Made by a program: the position numbers and the translations under genes. From NCBI GenBank assembly GCA_009733575.1, contig ML769397.1, forward strand, positions 62,001 to 126,000: a stretch of DNA of 64,000 bases, read 5' to 3'. Position 1 is the first letter of the stretch. The number at the start of each line of letters is the position of its first letter. A model generated the notes under the pieces. That model searched no databases. It saw only the letters and a program-made list of their open reading frames with translations, and had not been told where the DNA came from. Source of the DNA: Gymnopus androsaceus JB14. Lineage: Eukaryota; Basidiomycota; Agaricomycetes; Agaricales; Omphalotaceae. Positions 34,638 through 44,670 of this stretch are shown here, piece after piece.

Positions 34638-35563
34638 GGTGAGCGGATCCAAAGAAGGAGGCGACGAACTGTAGTTAGAGAAAGAGAAGAAAACGAAGAA
34701 AGAGACTGAGACGAAGAGACGAAGAAGAACAGAAGCTATGTAATAGTACAACATCGTCCAGACAATGAGGGCATCGCCGTATCAGATCCCAAGGTCAACA
34801 TTCCGTATGATCCTAGAGCAATCATACAGAACAACCTTGCTCATTGAGTGATCTAGGACCTAGGTGAATATCATCGATCTTTTGATACAGAAGAGTGAGA
34901 TGATACGCCAATTGTCTTCATGGGTATCCTGTTACCAGGAACTTTGCATAATGCAGACCGCATCAACATTGCGTGGGTTTCCGTTGTCCTGAGTGCATTA
35001 AGTTGGACAAGAACGGGGCCATATTTATTTAGCGCTAAAATAAAGGCTTTGGTGTCATATCTGGAATCGCGATCCGGAATTCAAAAATTAGATCATATGC
35101 CTCATGCATATGAATGGCAACTTAGTGTAGGTGTCAATATAATTGATACCAACATCGTTTTTTAGGGTGCATCCGCAAGGTTCACAGTTCGATCCATGCA
35201 TGCATAATTGAACATTTAAATTTATTTCCTTGCTTCATTTTCAATGATACAATATGATATTTCTATGCAACAATAGGCCATAGGCCTCAATTGTATACCA
35301 TTTTGCTGCTCAATTGCAAGCACACATTATTCAATCTTATGCATGTACTTGGTCTCACTAACATATAGATTGCCTGAACTTGATTTGACTAGGCTAAATT
35401 GTTTTTTCATTTGTTGTTTCTTTGTATTTGACTCAAACTTTTCCAAAATCTTTCTGGCACTACATGCACTTGGCCTGTGCACCTTGCATGCATCCTGCTT
35501 TCCCTAGTGTTTTTGTCACACAGTACAGCAATATAATATGTCTTAGTACAACTTGGTTGAAGC
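34638..35563. other. Intergenic, CpG-poor
   Basis: No gene seen. From about 35200 the sequence becomes visibly rich in TG/CA and poor in CG, like the decayed repeats further right. Confidence 0.4.
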
Positions 35564-36213
35564 TAGAGATCCCCACCATAACCATATACAGTTATGGCCG
35601 TATAATTTACAGTACTTTAAGGGCACCTCCTGGACCATAGCCGTAACTGTAAAGAATATTTCATGACCTCTTATGGTATGGTTACAGTATTTTTATGGGT
35701 TTACGGCCATATTTATGGGTATATCTTATAATGTATTCATTTTTCAAAAAAATTGTAGTATCTCAGTGCTTAAAATCACAAGACATGATAACAAAAAGAT
35801 AGTCACTTTAATTGTTCAGTGTATTCACTAGATGTATAGGAAAAATGACTTCATTTATTAGTATCATCAGTTTGGAATGTTGAGAAATTTTTGGTAATGA
35901 CTGTTTTCTTATGAAAGAAGCTGCATTTTATACTATGTATACATAGAATGTTTGCCCCATGCCCAGTGATTGCATCTAGTGTAAATGTAGCAAAAATATA
36001 GCATGTGTATAGCATATTTTGTGAGAAAATTCAATTATTTTGATGGGCCCTATGGTACCCATATACAGCCGTATTTATACGGTAAGTATACGTTATACTG
36101 CAGAGCCATACCCGCAACCATAAATTATTTTCGAGATCCCTATATGGGACGGTTGCAGCTACCCAGATACCCGTACCCGTAAAATTGTACTATGGTTGCA
36201 GCGGGGATCCCTT
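35564..36213. mobile_element. hAT-like MITE with 8-bp target-site duplication
   Basis: Perfect 8-bp TSD GTTGAAGC at 35556-35563 and 36214-36221. Ends are TAGAGATCCCC and, reverse complemented, AAGGGATCCCC, with further imperfect pairing (AACCATA) inside. Subterminal ATACCCGTACCCGT-like motifs occur. The 8-bp TSD with YAGRG-type ends fits hAT; 650 bp with no transposase ORF means non-autonomous. Confidence 0.75.
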
Positions 36214-36706
36214 GTTGAAGCAAGCTAAACTGAGTTTTTCTTTTTCCTTTGACTTGAATTTTGTTCACATTTTTGTGCACTGTGTGCACCTCAGTGAATT
36301 CTGAGCCACTCCAATGGCTCTGAACAGCCAACTGGGCAATAACTTAATACTTCTCTCTCTCTCAAAATAAGTAGAGGTGGTAATACTCAGTATGATCTTT
36401 TAATCATATAAGTAAAATGGTAATGAAACCAGATAAAAATACTGGATTTTGCTAGGCTTGCAGCCAAGCTCAAAAGGGGTAATTGTCATCTCACCCTTTC
36501 ATTCATTTTATTTCATTCAGGCCAGTAATTGTACAAACTAAATCCCACAAAGTGCATTCTTCAATCTTAAGTTGGTACATTCTTTGTCCATTCACTAAGA
36601 TTAAGTATGAAAATGGCTCAAATAGCATGTTAAGTATAATTACTACACACAAAATCATTATCGGAAGCTTTGAAAAGGCATAGAACGTGCTCTACCGCAT
36701 CCTGAA
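36214..36706. other. Spacer before the Copia element
   Basis: AT-rich, CpG-poor. A short CT microsatellite lies near 36350-36362. No gene seen. Confidence 0.4.
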
Positions 36707-36914
36707 TGTTAACGGATGGTGTCCAAGCGCCCATGCCGAATTAGTACGATCGGACTTACTTACTAACCTGGGTCGGAGCAACGACCCCTTTAACTCACGT
36801 TGCTCCGAACCAGGTATGATACCCTCTGATTAACTCGCATAACTAATACTTTAACTCACGTTGCTCCGAACCAGTCTTCCAAATATACCTTGTTGAATCA
36901 CACAACCGTTAATA
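36707..36914 (+). repeat. 5' LTR of the Copia element
   Basis: Begins TGTTAACGG and ends CCGTTAATA, giving near-perfect terminal inverted ends. Contains two copies of TTTAACTCACGTTGCTCCGA and a GGTCGGAGCAACGACC hairpin-like motif. Matches 41544-41751 over its whole length. Confidence 0.95.
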
Positions 36915-36932
36915 GGTTATGGGCCCCGAGCT
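36915..36932 (+). promoter_or_regulatory. Copia primer-binding site
   Basis: GGTTATGGGCCCCGAGC directly follows the 5' LTR. It resembles the complement of the anticodon arm of initiator tRNA-Met (which reads ...CATAACC), suggesting priming by a half-tRNA as in Drosophila copia and yeast Ty5. The decayed copy keeps the same motif in reverse near 46321-46333. Confidence 0.6.
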
Positions 36933-37036
36933 CTAAAATCTGCGCATATATTCATTATACAACGAATCGAGCTCACTGTACACTCTAAACCCAACAAACC
37001 TTACAACACAATCCCTCGAAACTCCCCTTACCAACT

Positions 37037-38395
37037 ATGACCGAAATCACCGACGATTCCGAGAAAGGGAATTGGAAGAAAATCTCGCTTACCCCTATCA
37101 AGGAAAACGAGGACGGTTCCAACAATTACAACGAGTTCCGTAGAAAATCCGAGCTCGAACTCAACGCTGCGGATTACTGGAAATACATTGATGGCCCGGA
37201 TTACAAGCCACCGGTGATTCCTGCCCTCGAAACGAGTACGGAAGTCGATGTCCTTGTGGAAGGCAATTGGGTGAAAGGCAAAACCCGCGGTAATGAAGCG
37301 GCAGTTGCACTGGCTAAAGCAGCAGCCAAGACATGGTTGGATGGCAATAAGAAAGCTCTGGCTGTTATTGTCAAGGCAGTCCCGACTCAGAAACTCTATG
37401 TTGTCGACAACTGCAAGTCTGCTCACTCAGCATGGTTTGCCTTGAAAAATGAATACGAACCAACGAATTCCTTGGCCGCCATATCCCTCAAACAACAGAT
37501 CATTGGCAACGTATGCAGAGACTCTGACGATCCCGCCTCGTGGTTAACCACGATGATCCAGCTCTACAGTCAACTCCGCAACGCAGACCCTCTACTGATG
37601 CCTGATTCCGAGTTTGCAAAGCACCTGGCGACGCTAATGACCAGCAATGATGATTGGCGTTACTGTCGTGATCACCTCCGTGAGAAGATGAAGGAAGCTG
37701 AGGCCGCAGGTACTCCTTACAGCTCAAGGCAGGTGATACAACGTCTTCGGGAAGAGGAAATCCACAAAGGCATATCTGCTTTGACAATATCAGTCAATGC
37801 GATCCTTTCTGGGAAGAGAGGAAAACAAACCGATAATCCACTACCAGGCGCCTACTCGGCTAATTCCTCCTCCTCGTCAAGTCGACAAACCCGAAGGATT
37901 GATCGTAAACCAAAGCCGTACCCGGGAGCGAATGAGAAAAAGAAGATTTGTGGAAACAAGTTCTGCGGTTATCCGGTCGGACACACGATAGAGGAATGTT
38001 TCGCTTATAATGGTGGAAGTGCCGGAAAAGACCCTGACTGGTATAAAGGATCGAGGAGAATTCACCTCTCCCCAGATACAAGGGCTGCGGATAGGAGAAA
38101 AGAGATGTTGAAGAAGGTTGGCGCAAGTGCGAGAATGGCTGACCCAGAGGATGAGACTGGCGATCCCAGTCAAGACGCCGTGTCAGCTAGCTATGGCCAA
38201 GTATCGAACGACGAGTCTAATAGCCTCTTGAATAGGATCGACGGTGCATTCGCTTTCCTAACCGATGGCATAGAAGACAAAGAACCTATGGACGCATCAG
38301 AAAAGGTTACGGTAAACGCCATAGCCCTAAACACGAACGAACCACAAGAGAATACGATAAACCATGATACTGGCGCGACTCGCCATATCTTTTGA
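37037..38395 (+). CDS. Copia Gag and protease start
   Basis: ATG 37037 (MTEITDDSEKGNWKK). A Copia-type Gag core follows (ADYWKYIDGPDYKPP; AHSAWFALKNEYEP; SLAAISLKQQI), then a zinc-knuckle-like CGNKFCGYPVGHTIEEC near 37950-38000, and the aspartic protease active site DTGAT near residue 445. It ends at TGA right after TRHIF; the decayed relative at 44671-46340 reads TRHIFRD there, so CGA became TGA. The same frame reopens downstream and runs to 38871. Confidence 0.85.
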   Translation: MTEITDDSEKGNWKKISLTPIKENEDGSNNYNEFRRKSELELNAADYWKYIDGPDYKPPVIPALETSTEVDVLVEGNWVKGKTRGNEAAVALAKAAAKTWLDGNKKALAVIVKAVPTQKLYVVDNCKSAHSAWFALKNEYEPTNSLAAISLKQQIIGNVCRDSDDPASWLTTMIQLYSQLRNADPLLMPDSEFAKHLATLMTSNDDWRYCRDHLREKMKEAEAAGTPYSSRQVIQRLREEEIHKGISALTISVNAILSGKRGKQTDNPLPGAYSANSSSSSSRQTRRIDRKPKPYPGANEKKKICGNKFCGYPVGHTIEECFAYNGGSAGKDPDWYKGSRRIHLSPDTRAADRRKEMLKKVGASARMADPEDETGDPSQDAVSASYGQVSNDESNSLLNRIDGAFAFLTDGIEDKEPMDASEKVTVNAIALNTNEPQENTINHDTGATRHIF

Positions 38396-38871
38396 GACCA
38401 GAAGTTCTTCCATGATTACATCTTGCTAAACGAACCACTCAAAGTGCACGGATTCGGTTCTAAACTGTCGGCGGTCGCAGTAGGAAAAGGAACTATCATT
38501 CTCCATCCGAAAATTGGCAACTCACACCGAAATTTCTCCCTTTCCAACATATTGCATATTCCTTCAGCGCGGTGCAACCTAATATTGGGTTCAAGATTGG
38601 ACCAGAAAGGTGTTAGTACGAGAACAGGTAATGGAAAGATCACGTACCTCAACAAGCACAACACCTGTTTCGCAATAGGGTCCATCATGCGAGACTTATA
38701 CAAGATGGATGTAACTCCAGTTATGTCCCCAAACTCTGATCCGAGGAACGCTTTGACATCCCCGCCATCAGAGGCCTCGGTGATTGCGTCGATGGTACCG
38801 GATATTACGAGACTATTCAGTCCCGGTACGGATTCCGCGTCAAATAAACAGTTGGGTTTTACCACCGTCTA
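38396..38871 (+). pseudogene. Copia protease continuation after the stop
   Basis: Same frame as Gag, reading KFFHDYILLNEPLKVHGFGS then RNFSLSNILHIPSARCNL, a protease/pre-integrase linker. It ends at TAA 38869-38871, where the frame must shift by one to reach the integrase HHCC domain (FYHRLMGHLDVKGL). Confidence 0.75.
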
Positions 38872-39848
38872 ATGGGGCACCTAGACGTTAAAGGCCTCTC
38901 GCGAGCTACAACAGGCCTACCCGTGGACCCAGTTGAAGTCAAGAACTGCCATGTCTGCGCACTCGCAAACATCAAACGTCTCCCCTTTCCCAAACGGTCC
39001 AATACACGCGCTGACCGTCCACTCTTTCGTATTCACTCTGACATCTGCGGCCGTCTACCCCTCGGCTACGGAAACTTTCGTTATTTTATCATCTTCATTG
39101 ATGATTATTCCCGCTACATCTGGATCTTCTTTCTGAAGACCAGAGATGAAGCAATCACCTGTTTTGATGAGTTCCGCCTGGCAGCGGAACACTATCTTGG
39201 ATACCCCGTTGTGTTCCTTTGCGTCGACAATGCTCCTGAACTGGTATCAGGTGCCTTTGAAACCTACTGCAAGAAGGTTGGTATCAGCTACAAAAGACCT
39301 GTGCCTGGTGCACACCAACAGAACGGGGTGGCAGAACGCACCATTCAGACTATCGAGCACATGATTCGTGCTATGCTAGTCGATGGTAACCTTTCCTACT
39401 GGTTTTGGCCATTTGCTGGCCTCTCCGGAGTGCATGTGAAGAACCGCGTCCCCCATTCTGCCATTTCCGACAAAACCAAAACTCCTTTCGAATGCATTAC
39501 GAAACGTCGTGCTGACCTCTCACATCTACGACCTTTTGGTGCTCTTGTCACCGCAAGGAAACCTAACGCGGAGAAGCAGCCTAAAATTCACGAACGGGGT
39601 GAAGAAGGTCGATTTGTTGGGTATGCCAAAGACTCAAAAGGATACCTAGTCTACTTCCCAAAGTCGCACACAGTCCTTACTCGGTGCAACATTGTTTTCC
39701 ATGGGTTCCCCGTTTCATTACCCTCCTTACCTCCATCGGAGATTCTATGGGATGACCTCCCTGTTGACATCGACCAACGTTCAGACAACGCTGAACGTGG
39801 TGGGGAACGCTTTACGCGTATTGACCCGTCCGAATTGGACGATGAAAC
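38872..39848 (+). CDS. Copia integrase
   Basis: HHCC zinc domain (HRLMGHL … CHVCALA), then the catalytic core with D in FRIHSDICG, D in LCVDNAPEL and E in QNGVAERT, giving the DDE triad. The C-terminal part ends in an acidic linker (DPSELDDET) at a GTGAGT donor. The enzyme inserts the cDNA; nothing in the core looks mutated. Confidence 0.88.
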
Positions 39849-39905
39849 GTGAGTGACTACTCCGTTAATTTCAATGAAATTAAAACTAAAACTACATACC
39901 CGTAG
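39849..39905 (+). other. Candidate spliceosomal intron 1 inside the Copia pol
   Basis: GTGAGT donor, TACCCGTAG acceptor, 57 nt, stop codon immediately if unspliced (ACG TGA). Splicing joins AC|G to read DDETNPLTGDEN in frame. Confidence 0.6.
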
Positions 39906-39968
39906 GAACCCGCTAACTGGCGATGAAAATGACACATCAAACGCTCCACACGGTGGTGACATGGATGT

Positions 39969-40021
39969 GTAAGTAACCTTTAATTTAATGTTGTATTAAC
40001 TCCTAATTCCTGCAACTGCAG
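39969..40021 (+). other. Candidate spliceosomal intron 2 inside the Copia pol
   Basis: GTAAGT donor, CTGCAG acceptor, 53 nt. Splicing joins GT|A to read GGDMDVDTVGDDVQ in frame. Length and sites match introns of host genes in the window. Confidence 0.6.
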
Positions 40022-41581
40022 AGACACCGTTGGTGACGACGTCCAAATGGCCCCCCCAGTTGTTCCCAAACGTGCTTCTCGTACAAGACGGTTACCTGCG
40101 CACTACGTGGTTAACTTCGTCGGTATAATGGACGAGGGGGGACACAGAGAAGAAGACCCGCTGATCAACATCCTCACTACCGACTCAGAACTCGAACTCA
40201 AATGCGAGGAACAAGACTTCCCTTCCATTGCCCAAAGCTTTATACGAGCTGAGGTAGCCAATGCCGCTCTTACCCATCCCATCAATGATCCAGAAGCGAG
40301 AGATCCCCCTCCGTCAAATCGACACCAAGACCGCTTACCTGAACGGTCCCCTTGACGAAGAAATCTACATGAAGAAGCCCCACATCGCTGAATCTGGCTA
40401 TTGGAGGTTACGGAAACGACTATACGGACTGAAACAGTCTGGCAGACAATGGTACCAAGAACTTAACTCGAGACTGGAGTCAATTGGTTTCAAACGGCTA
40501 GAATCTGACTGGAGCGTGTACATCCGAGTACTAGATGGTGAACGCACATACATTACCACCAGCGTCGACGACATGCTCATTGCCTCCTCCTCCGTGAAGG
40601 AATCAGACTTCGTTATGGACCAACTTATGTCTCTGTTCGAGATTACAAACAATGGCGAACCTTCTTTTCACCTCGGTTGTGGTATCTCACGAGACCGAGC
40701 TGCGCGTTCTATCTCGATTGACCAATACCGGTACACCCAATCCATCCTCCGCAAATTCGGATACGAGAATTGCAACCCAGTACACACACCAATGGACCCA
40801 GGCAAATGCCTCTCCCCACAAACAACACTGCTCTTGCCTGAAGAACAGAAAATGGTAGAAAATTTCCCATACGGCGCAGTTGTGGGGAAGTGTATGTACC
40901 TTTCCAACTGTTCCAGACCTGATATTAGCTATACCGTACGGGAACTAGCTGGATATATGGTCAACTTTGGTCCTTCACACATCTCCGCCGCTAAACACCT
41001 ACTTCGATACCTAAAGGGGACACCACACTATTCCCTCAACTTGGGAACATCTAGTATCACTTACCCGACTATTCGTGCTCTATCCGACTCCGACTGGGGA
41101 ATGGGAGATTCCCGTAAATCCATCTCCGGATTCTTCATCATGATGGGTAACTCCCCCCTTTCGTGGAGTTCCAAGCAACAAGGTGTTGTTGCTCTATCAT
41201 CCTGCGAGGCAGAATATCTTGCATTGACTCACTGCACTCGCGAAATCTTATGGTTCAGAAACTTGTTTGCTGAATTGGGTTTTCCCCAACGTTCCCCCCA
41301 CATTGCTCTTTTGCGATAATCAAGGCACAATCGCCTGCACACATGATCCACTCGCACATAGCAAAATGAAACACATTTCCATTCGCGAACATTTCATTCG
41401 AGATTGTATCTCGAAACGGCAACTCGACGTAATCTATGTTTCGAACAAGGACAACTTTGCGGATTTACTTACTAAACCTCTCCACCGAATCTTACATACA
41501 CGATGGATTTCCATGCTTCGACTGGACGCAGGACAAGGGGGGGTGTTAACGGATGGTGTCCAAGCGCCCATGCCGAATTAG
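40022..41581 (+). pseudogene. Copia reverse transcriptase and RNase H, internally deleted
   Basis: Starts DTVGDDVQMAPPVV, reaches HPINDPEA, then jumps straight to REIPLRQIDTKTAYLNGPLD near 40300 with a frame change. The roughly 100-residue segment that normally lies between (the conserved RT opening) is missing. The rest is good: LRKRLYGLKQSGRQWY, active-site SVDDMLIAS, CSRPDISYTVRELA, and RNase H ALSDSDWGMGDSRKS with SSCEAEYLAL. A second frame change occurs near a C run at 41285, after which CDNQGTIAC and ADLLTKPL complete RNase H. Confidence 0.8.
41530..41543 (+). promoter_or_regulatory. Copia polypurine tract
   Basis: GGACAAGGGGGGG immediately before the 3' LTR, where plus-strand priming is expected. 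Confidence 0.75.
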
Positions 41582-41751
41582 TACGATCGGACTTACTTAC
41601 TAACCTGGGTCGGAGCAACGACCCCTTTAACTCACGTTGCTCCGAACCAGGTATGATACCCTCTGATTAACTCGCATAACTAATACTTTAACTCACGTTG
41701 CTCCGAACCAGTCTTCCAAATATACCTTGTTGAATCACACAACCGTTAATA
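41544..41751 (+). repeat. 3' LTR of the Copia element
   Basis: Matches the 5' LTR over 208 bp with no difference seen, followed by TSD CTGAA. Confidence 0.95.
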
Positions 41752-41850
41752 CTGAACATGGCACAAACACAAATCAAGCAATAGCGCCGGAAGGGCGCTT
41801 GGCATGTCAAACCAGCTGCTGTCTGATTTCGGCAGAATCATGTGTCAACG

Positions 41851-41926
41851 TTAAACCATATATGGTTTAAGATGATGACTCACATGCCCATATATAGTTT
41901 AAGGCTTAAACCATATATGGTTTAAG
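41851..41926. promoter_or_regulatory. Repeated palindromes upstream of the WBP2-like gene
   Basis: TTAAACCATATATGGTTTAA at 41851-41870 recurs inside 41905-41926, with a half-site variant (CATATATAGTTTAAG) between. Perfect 20-bp palindromes spaced about 55 bp apart, 115-190 bp before ATG 42040, suit binding of a dimeric regulator; this is inference. Confidence 0.4.
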
Positions 41927-42039
41927 CAGCATTCCAGACACCACACAATAGCCAAAATAAACGCTTGCTTATCTCGCTTGGGCTGTGTGGGCTGTGTTGA
42001 CTTCTGAGCTTCTTCTTACCACTATCACCGACTCCAATA

Positions 42040-42402
42040 ATGGCGCTGAACTGTGTGATGCTGAACACTACAAGGGAACCAATTCCTTTGCCCAATGAAG
42101 GCATAATATCTACCGTTGATTCTGGCACTGAGGTTAATCTACTCATACCCGATGTTCCGCCAGAGGGGAATAACTCAGCGGGTGGATCTGGAGGCTCTCA
42201 GAAACTGAAAGCAATGGGAAGGATTTGGATAACTGATCATCGTGTATGCTCGGATACCTCTATCTATCATCATTCAAGACTACAGTTTCTATTCACTTCT
42301 TCCCCAGATTTGTCATTTGACTCATTGATGGTCCCTTTGCCATCTATCCTTTCCACTTGCTTTGAACAGCCCACTTTCGGCACAAATTATTTAGATAGAG
42401 TA
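42040..42402 (+). pseudogene. WBP2-like GRAM-domain protein, 3' truncated
   Basis: Exon 42040-42243 (MALNCVMLNTTREPIPLPNE … MGRIWITDHR), 42-nt intron, exon from 42286 (FLFTSSPDLSFDSLMVPLPS … FEQPTFGTNYL). This N-terminal pattern (MALN.VML, then ..ARIWLTDQR.., then P..FGxNY) is that of fungal and animal WW-domain-binding protein 2 relatives with a GRAM-like fold. Homology ends exactly where repeat R begins (42394), so the second half of the GRAM domain is lost. Likely a truncated gene; a short read-through product to 42441 is possible. Confidence 0.6.
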
Positions 42403-42454
42403 GGTCACATATGTACTCTTAGCGTTCAGATATATAGCTGAGCGTCCTAGATAG

Positions 42455-43110
42455 CCAGCTGGTTCATTAGCAGTATTAAAATAAACCCCGACAAGTTCTC
42501 GGAGGCGTATTTTGATATTTGCAACAAGTTGTCAGCACAGCTTTGACCTAGAAAAGAAATATCGATACAGAGAGAATGAGAGCCCGTGGGAAAAAACGGA
42601 CACTTTTCCCATGCTCATGTAGGTCACCTGCACCCAACCCTAGCCCTACCTCGCATCCTAACCCTAACCCTGATTAATATTTTAACAGTGGGGGCAAGCC
42701 CCCACACCCCCATTATTATCCTCAACCCCTAAACCCTAACCACCCTAACCTTAACCTATGTTTACTGTTTGTTTGGCACTGTTTTGATCAGGTCTCTATG
42801 TTAGGGTAAGCACTTTGTGCTTACCCTAACGAGACCTGACCAAAACAGTGCTTATTACTATATTTGGTCATAATCCTAATTTTAGATTAGGATTAAGCGG
42901 AGGCACCACTGGAAAGAGGGAGAAAAATAAAGGGGTGTAGCCATTTCCGTTTTTTCCCACAGCCCCTGGTTCCCGAGATATGGTTCCATCTTATCATACT
43001 ATGGTTAGGGTTCCCTGGGCATATTTGGCTGGCTGACAACTTGTTGCTATTATTAAAATACGCCTCTGAGAACTTGTAGGGGTTTATTTTAATACCGCTA
43101 TAGCCTCTGG
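42455..43110. mobile_element. Non-autonomous TIR element (hAT-like) nested in repeat R
   Basis: TIRs of about 78 bp (42455-42533 and 43033-43110) share GTATTAAAATAAACCCC, ACAAGTTCTC and GCAACAAGTTGTCAG. Flanks CTAGATAG and TGAGATAG form an imperfect 8-bp TSD, and the empty site exists in the other R copy near 24277. The interior holds CCCTAA-type tracts and a large hairpin. Confidence 0.75.
42777..42850. repeat. Long hairpin inside the TIR element
   Basis: CACTGTTTTGATCAGGTCTC pairs with 42831-42850, and GTTAGGGTAAGCAC pairs across TTT with GTGCTTACCCTAAC at 42800-42830. Stem of about 35 bp with one or two mismatches. Confidence 0.8.
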
Positions 43111-44039
43111 TGAGATAGCATCTCTAGCATCGATGCGGGTGCTATTACTTTAAACCCTCACTCACGCTCCCTACTTTTTCTTTGAAAGCCTTTACAGTCC
43201 CGAAAGGTGCTCAGGCAGGATGGCCCAGACAGTCAGCATGACTGGCTTGCATCAAATAGGCGTAACCCCAAGCCAGTGGTCCAAGATGACAAGTCTAGTT
43301 TTGGAGGGACAATTTGATCTTCCCAATTTTGAGGAGCTGAAAGCCGGCTCCTCTGAAGAACAAGTTCAATTTGAAATCCCATTCATGACTATAATACTGT
43401 GAGTATCTTTGACTACGTAGCCTGAGAAGTTATTTTATATCAGTATCAAGATCTACAACTAAACCACTTGACTCGATTGTCTCTGTCAAGTCCTCTCCTT
43501 CAATATAGACCATAGTACTATAATTGGAGCAGTCCAGCATGGTCATCAGCATCCAAGTTGAACACCTGTCCCTCTTTTCTGGCCCCCCACCACAAAAGGA
43601 CCATGGGTGTCAAGTCCATCAAGTCTGTCAATCTTAGTAGCCTTGGAAGCGGCTACTAAGATTCTCAGTTTTCAATTGGCAAGGGTTGGAAGAAGGACGG
43701 GTTGTCCCTTGATAAAAGTCAATTTTTTGGAATAGAGGCTTGATGTCAAATACACATTCCTCTATGTGAAATGATCTGACTGGAGAAGAGGGACAATCAT
43801 GCAATGAAGGTCCAGGTAATGCCTTTGTTGGTTTGGTCTTTGCTGTAACACCAAAATCCATACAGTGTCAAATATGAAAATGTGATCCTTATCAAGTGAT
43901 TCTGAAAACAGGTCATATCCAGAGCAAGGTCATGCAAATCCTCACCATGCTGCTCAAAGCAAGCGGGATAAGATACTCACATCGCTGCCATGAATAAAGT
44001 GTTGTGAGCGGAGATATTAAGCAATTTTGAAAGTAGAGA

Positions 44040-44266
44040 AATGGAGAGCCGTTTACTGAGTGAAGCTCTCGAAGTCTAACCTCAGGTTGATTCTGAGGTG
44101 AACGATTGTCCACATAAACCGTATTTGGGTCAAAACGTGCTGCATCCTTTGGGATGCTGATCTTCAGTGAGCTCGTAGGCAGCACAGGCTGTTTTAGCAC
44201 GGATGGAGAGTCCTCCTCGATGAATTTGATGTGGGTCCTCTTTGGGTGCTTCCATGAATATCTCAA
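44040..44266 (-). pseudogene. F-box protein fragment
   Basis: Reads WKHPKRTHIKFIEEDSPSVL then KQPVLPTSSLKISIPKDA, matching the segment LGAPKLRHVEFTEVDSESVL KQLVLP of the F-box gene at 19411-20995 in spacing. No start, no F-box, many substitutions: a relic. Confidence 0.5.
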
Positions 44267-44670
44267 TCTGAGGGCACCACGGTTAGGGCTATTTATCCAT
44301 TTCTGGAAATTTGTTGAGAAAGCTTAGTGGAAAATCTATGTTTTGTGAGACTTATTCCGATCTGAATATTATGTTAATCTTGATAGCAAAAAGCTTTGTT
44401 CTTCTTTGTTTTTTACAAACATTTTCTTGGTTACAACAATTCCCTTTTTCCGCTTGAGAAATTGTATTCAAACAAAGGGCTCTTTGTCCTCTGTCCTTTT
44501 CTAGAGTGGAAAAAGGAAACCATGCCAACTGAGAGAAATTGCCCTGGAAAGGGAAATTCTCCCTTAAGTCTTCCAGAAGTTTTTACAAAAATAGAAAAAT
44601 AGCCTCGACCATGGTGGGGACTATCAAGGCACCTAACATTCATTTTGGGAAGAATTTGCAATGCTCAATG

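Larger units (their letters stand above)
36707..41751 (+). mobile_element. Ty1/Copia LTR retrotransposon
   Basis: Complete LTR element with 208-bp LTRs that look identical by eye, flanked by a 5-bp TSD (CTGAA at 36702-36706 and 41752-41756). Order is Gag, protease, integrase, RT, RNase H, so it is Copia (Pseudoviridae-type order). The polyprotein is broken: stop at 38393-38395, frame change near 38860, a deletion in RT near 40290-40310, frame change near 41285. Two apparent spliceosomal introns sit between integrase and RT. Confidence 0.95.
42394..44056 (+). repeat. Dispersed repeat R, second copy, interrupted
   Basis: Matches 24218-24932 block by block, split by the TIR element at 42455-43110 and by extra sequence at about 43625-43905. 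That extra part includes a small hairpin CTTAGTAGCC…GGCTACTAAG near 43633-43661. Confidence 0.75.

Noticed and set aside
42640..42760. Telomere: CCCTAACCCTAACC-like tracts
   Set aside because: Short, degenerate and inside a TIR element in mid-window; not a chromosome end. Interstitial origin is possible but unproven.
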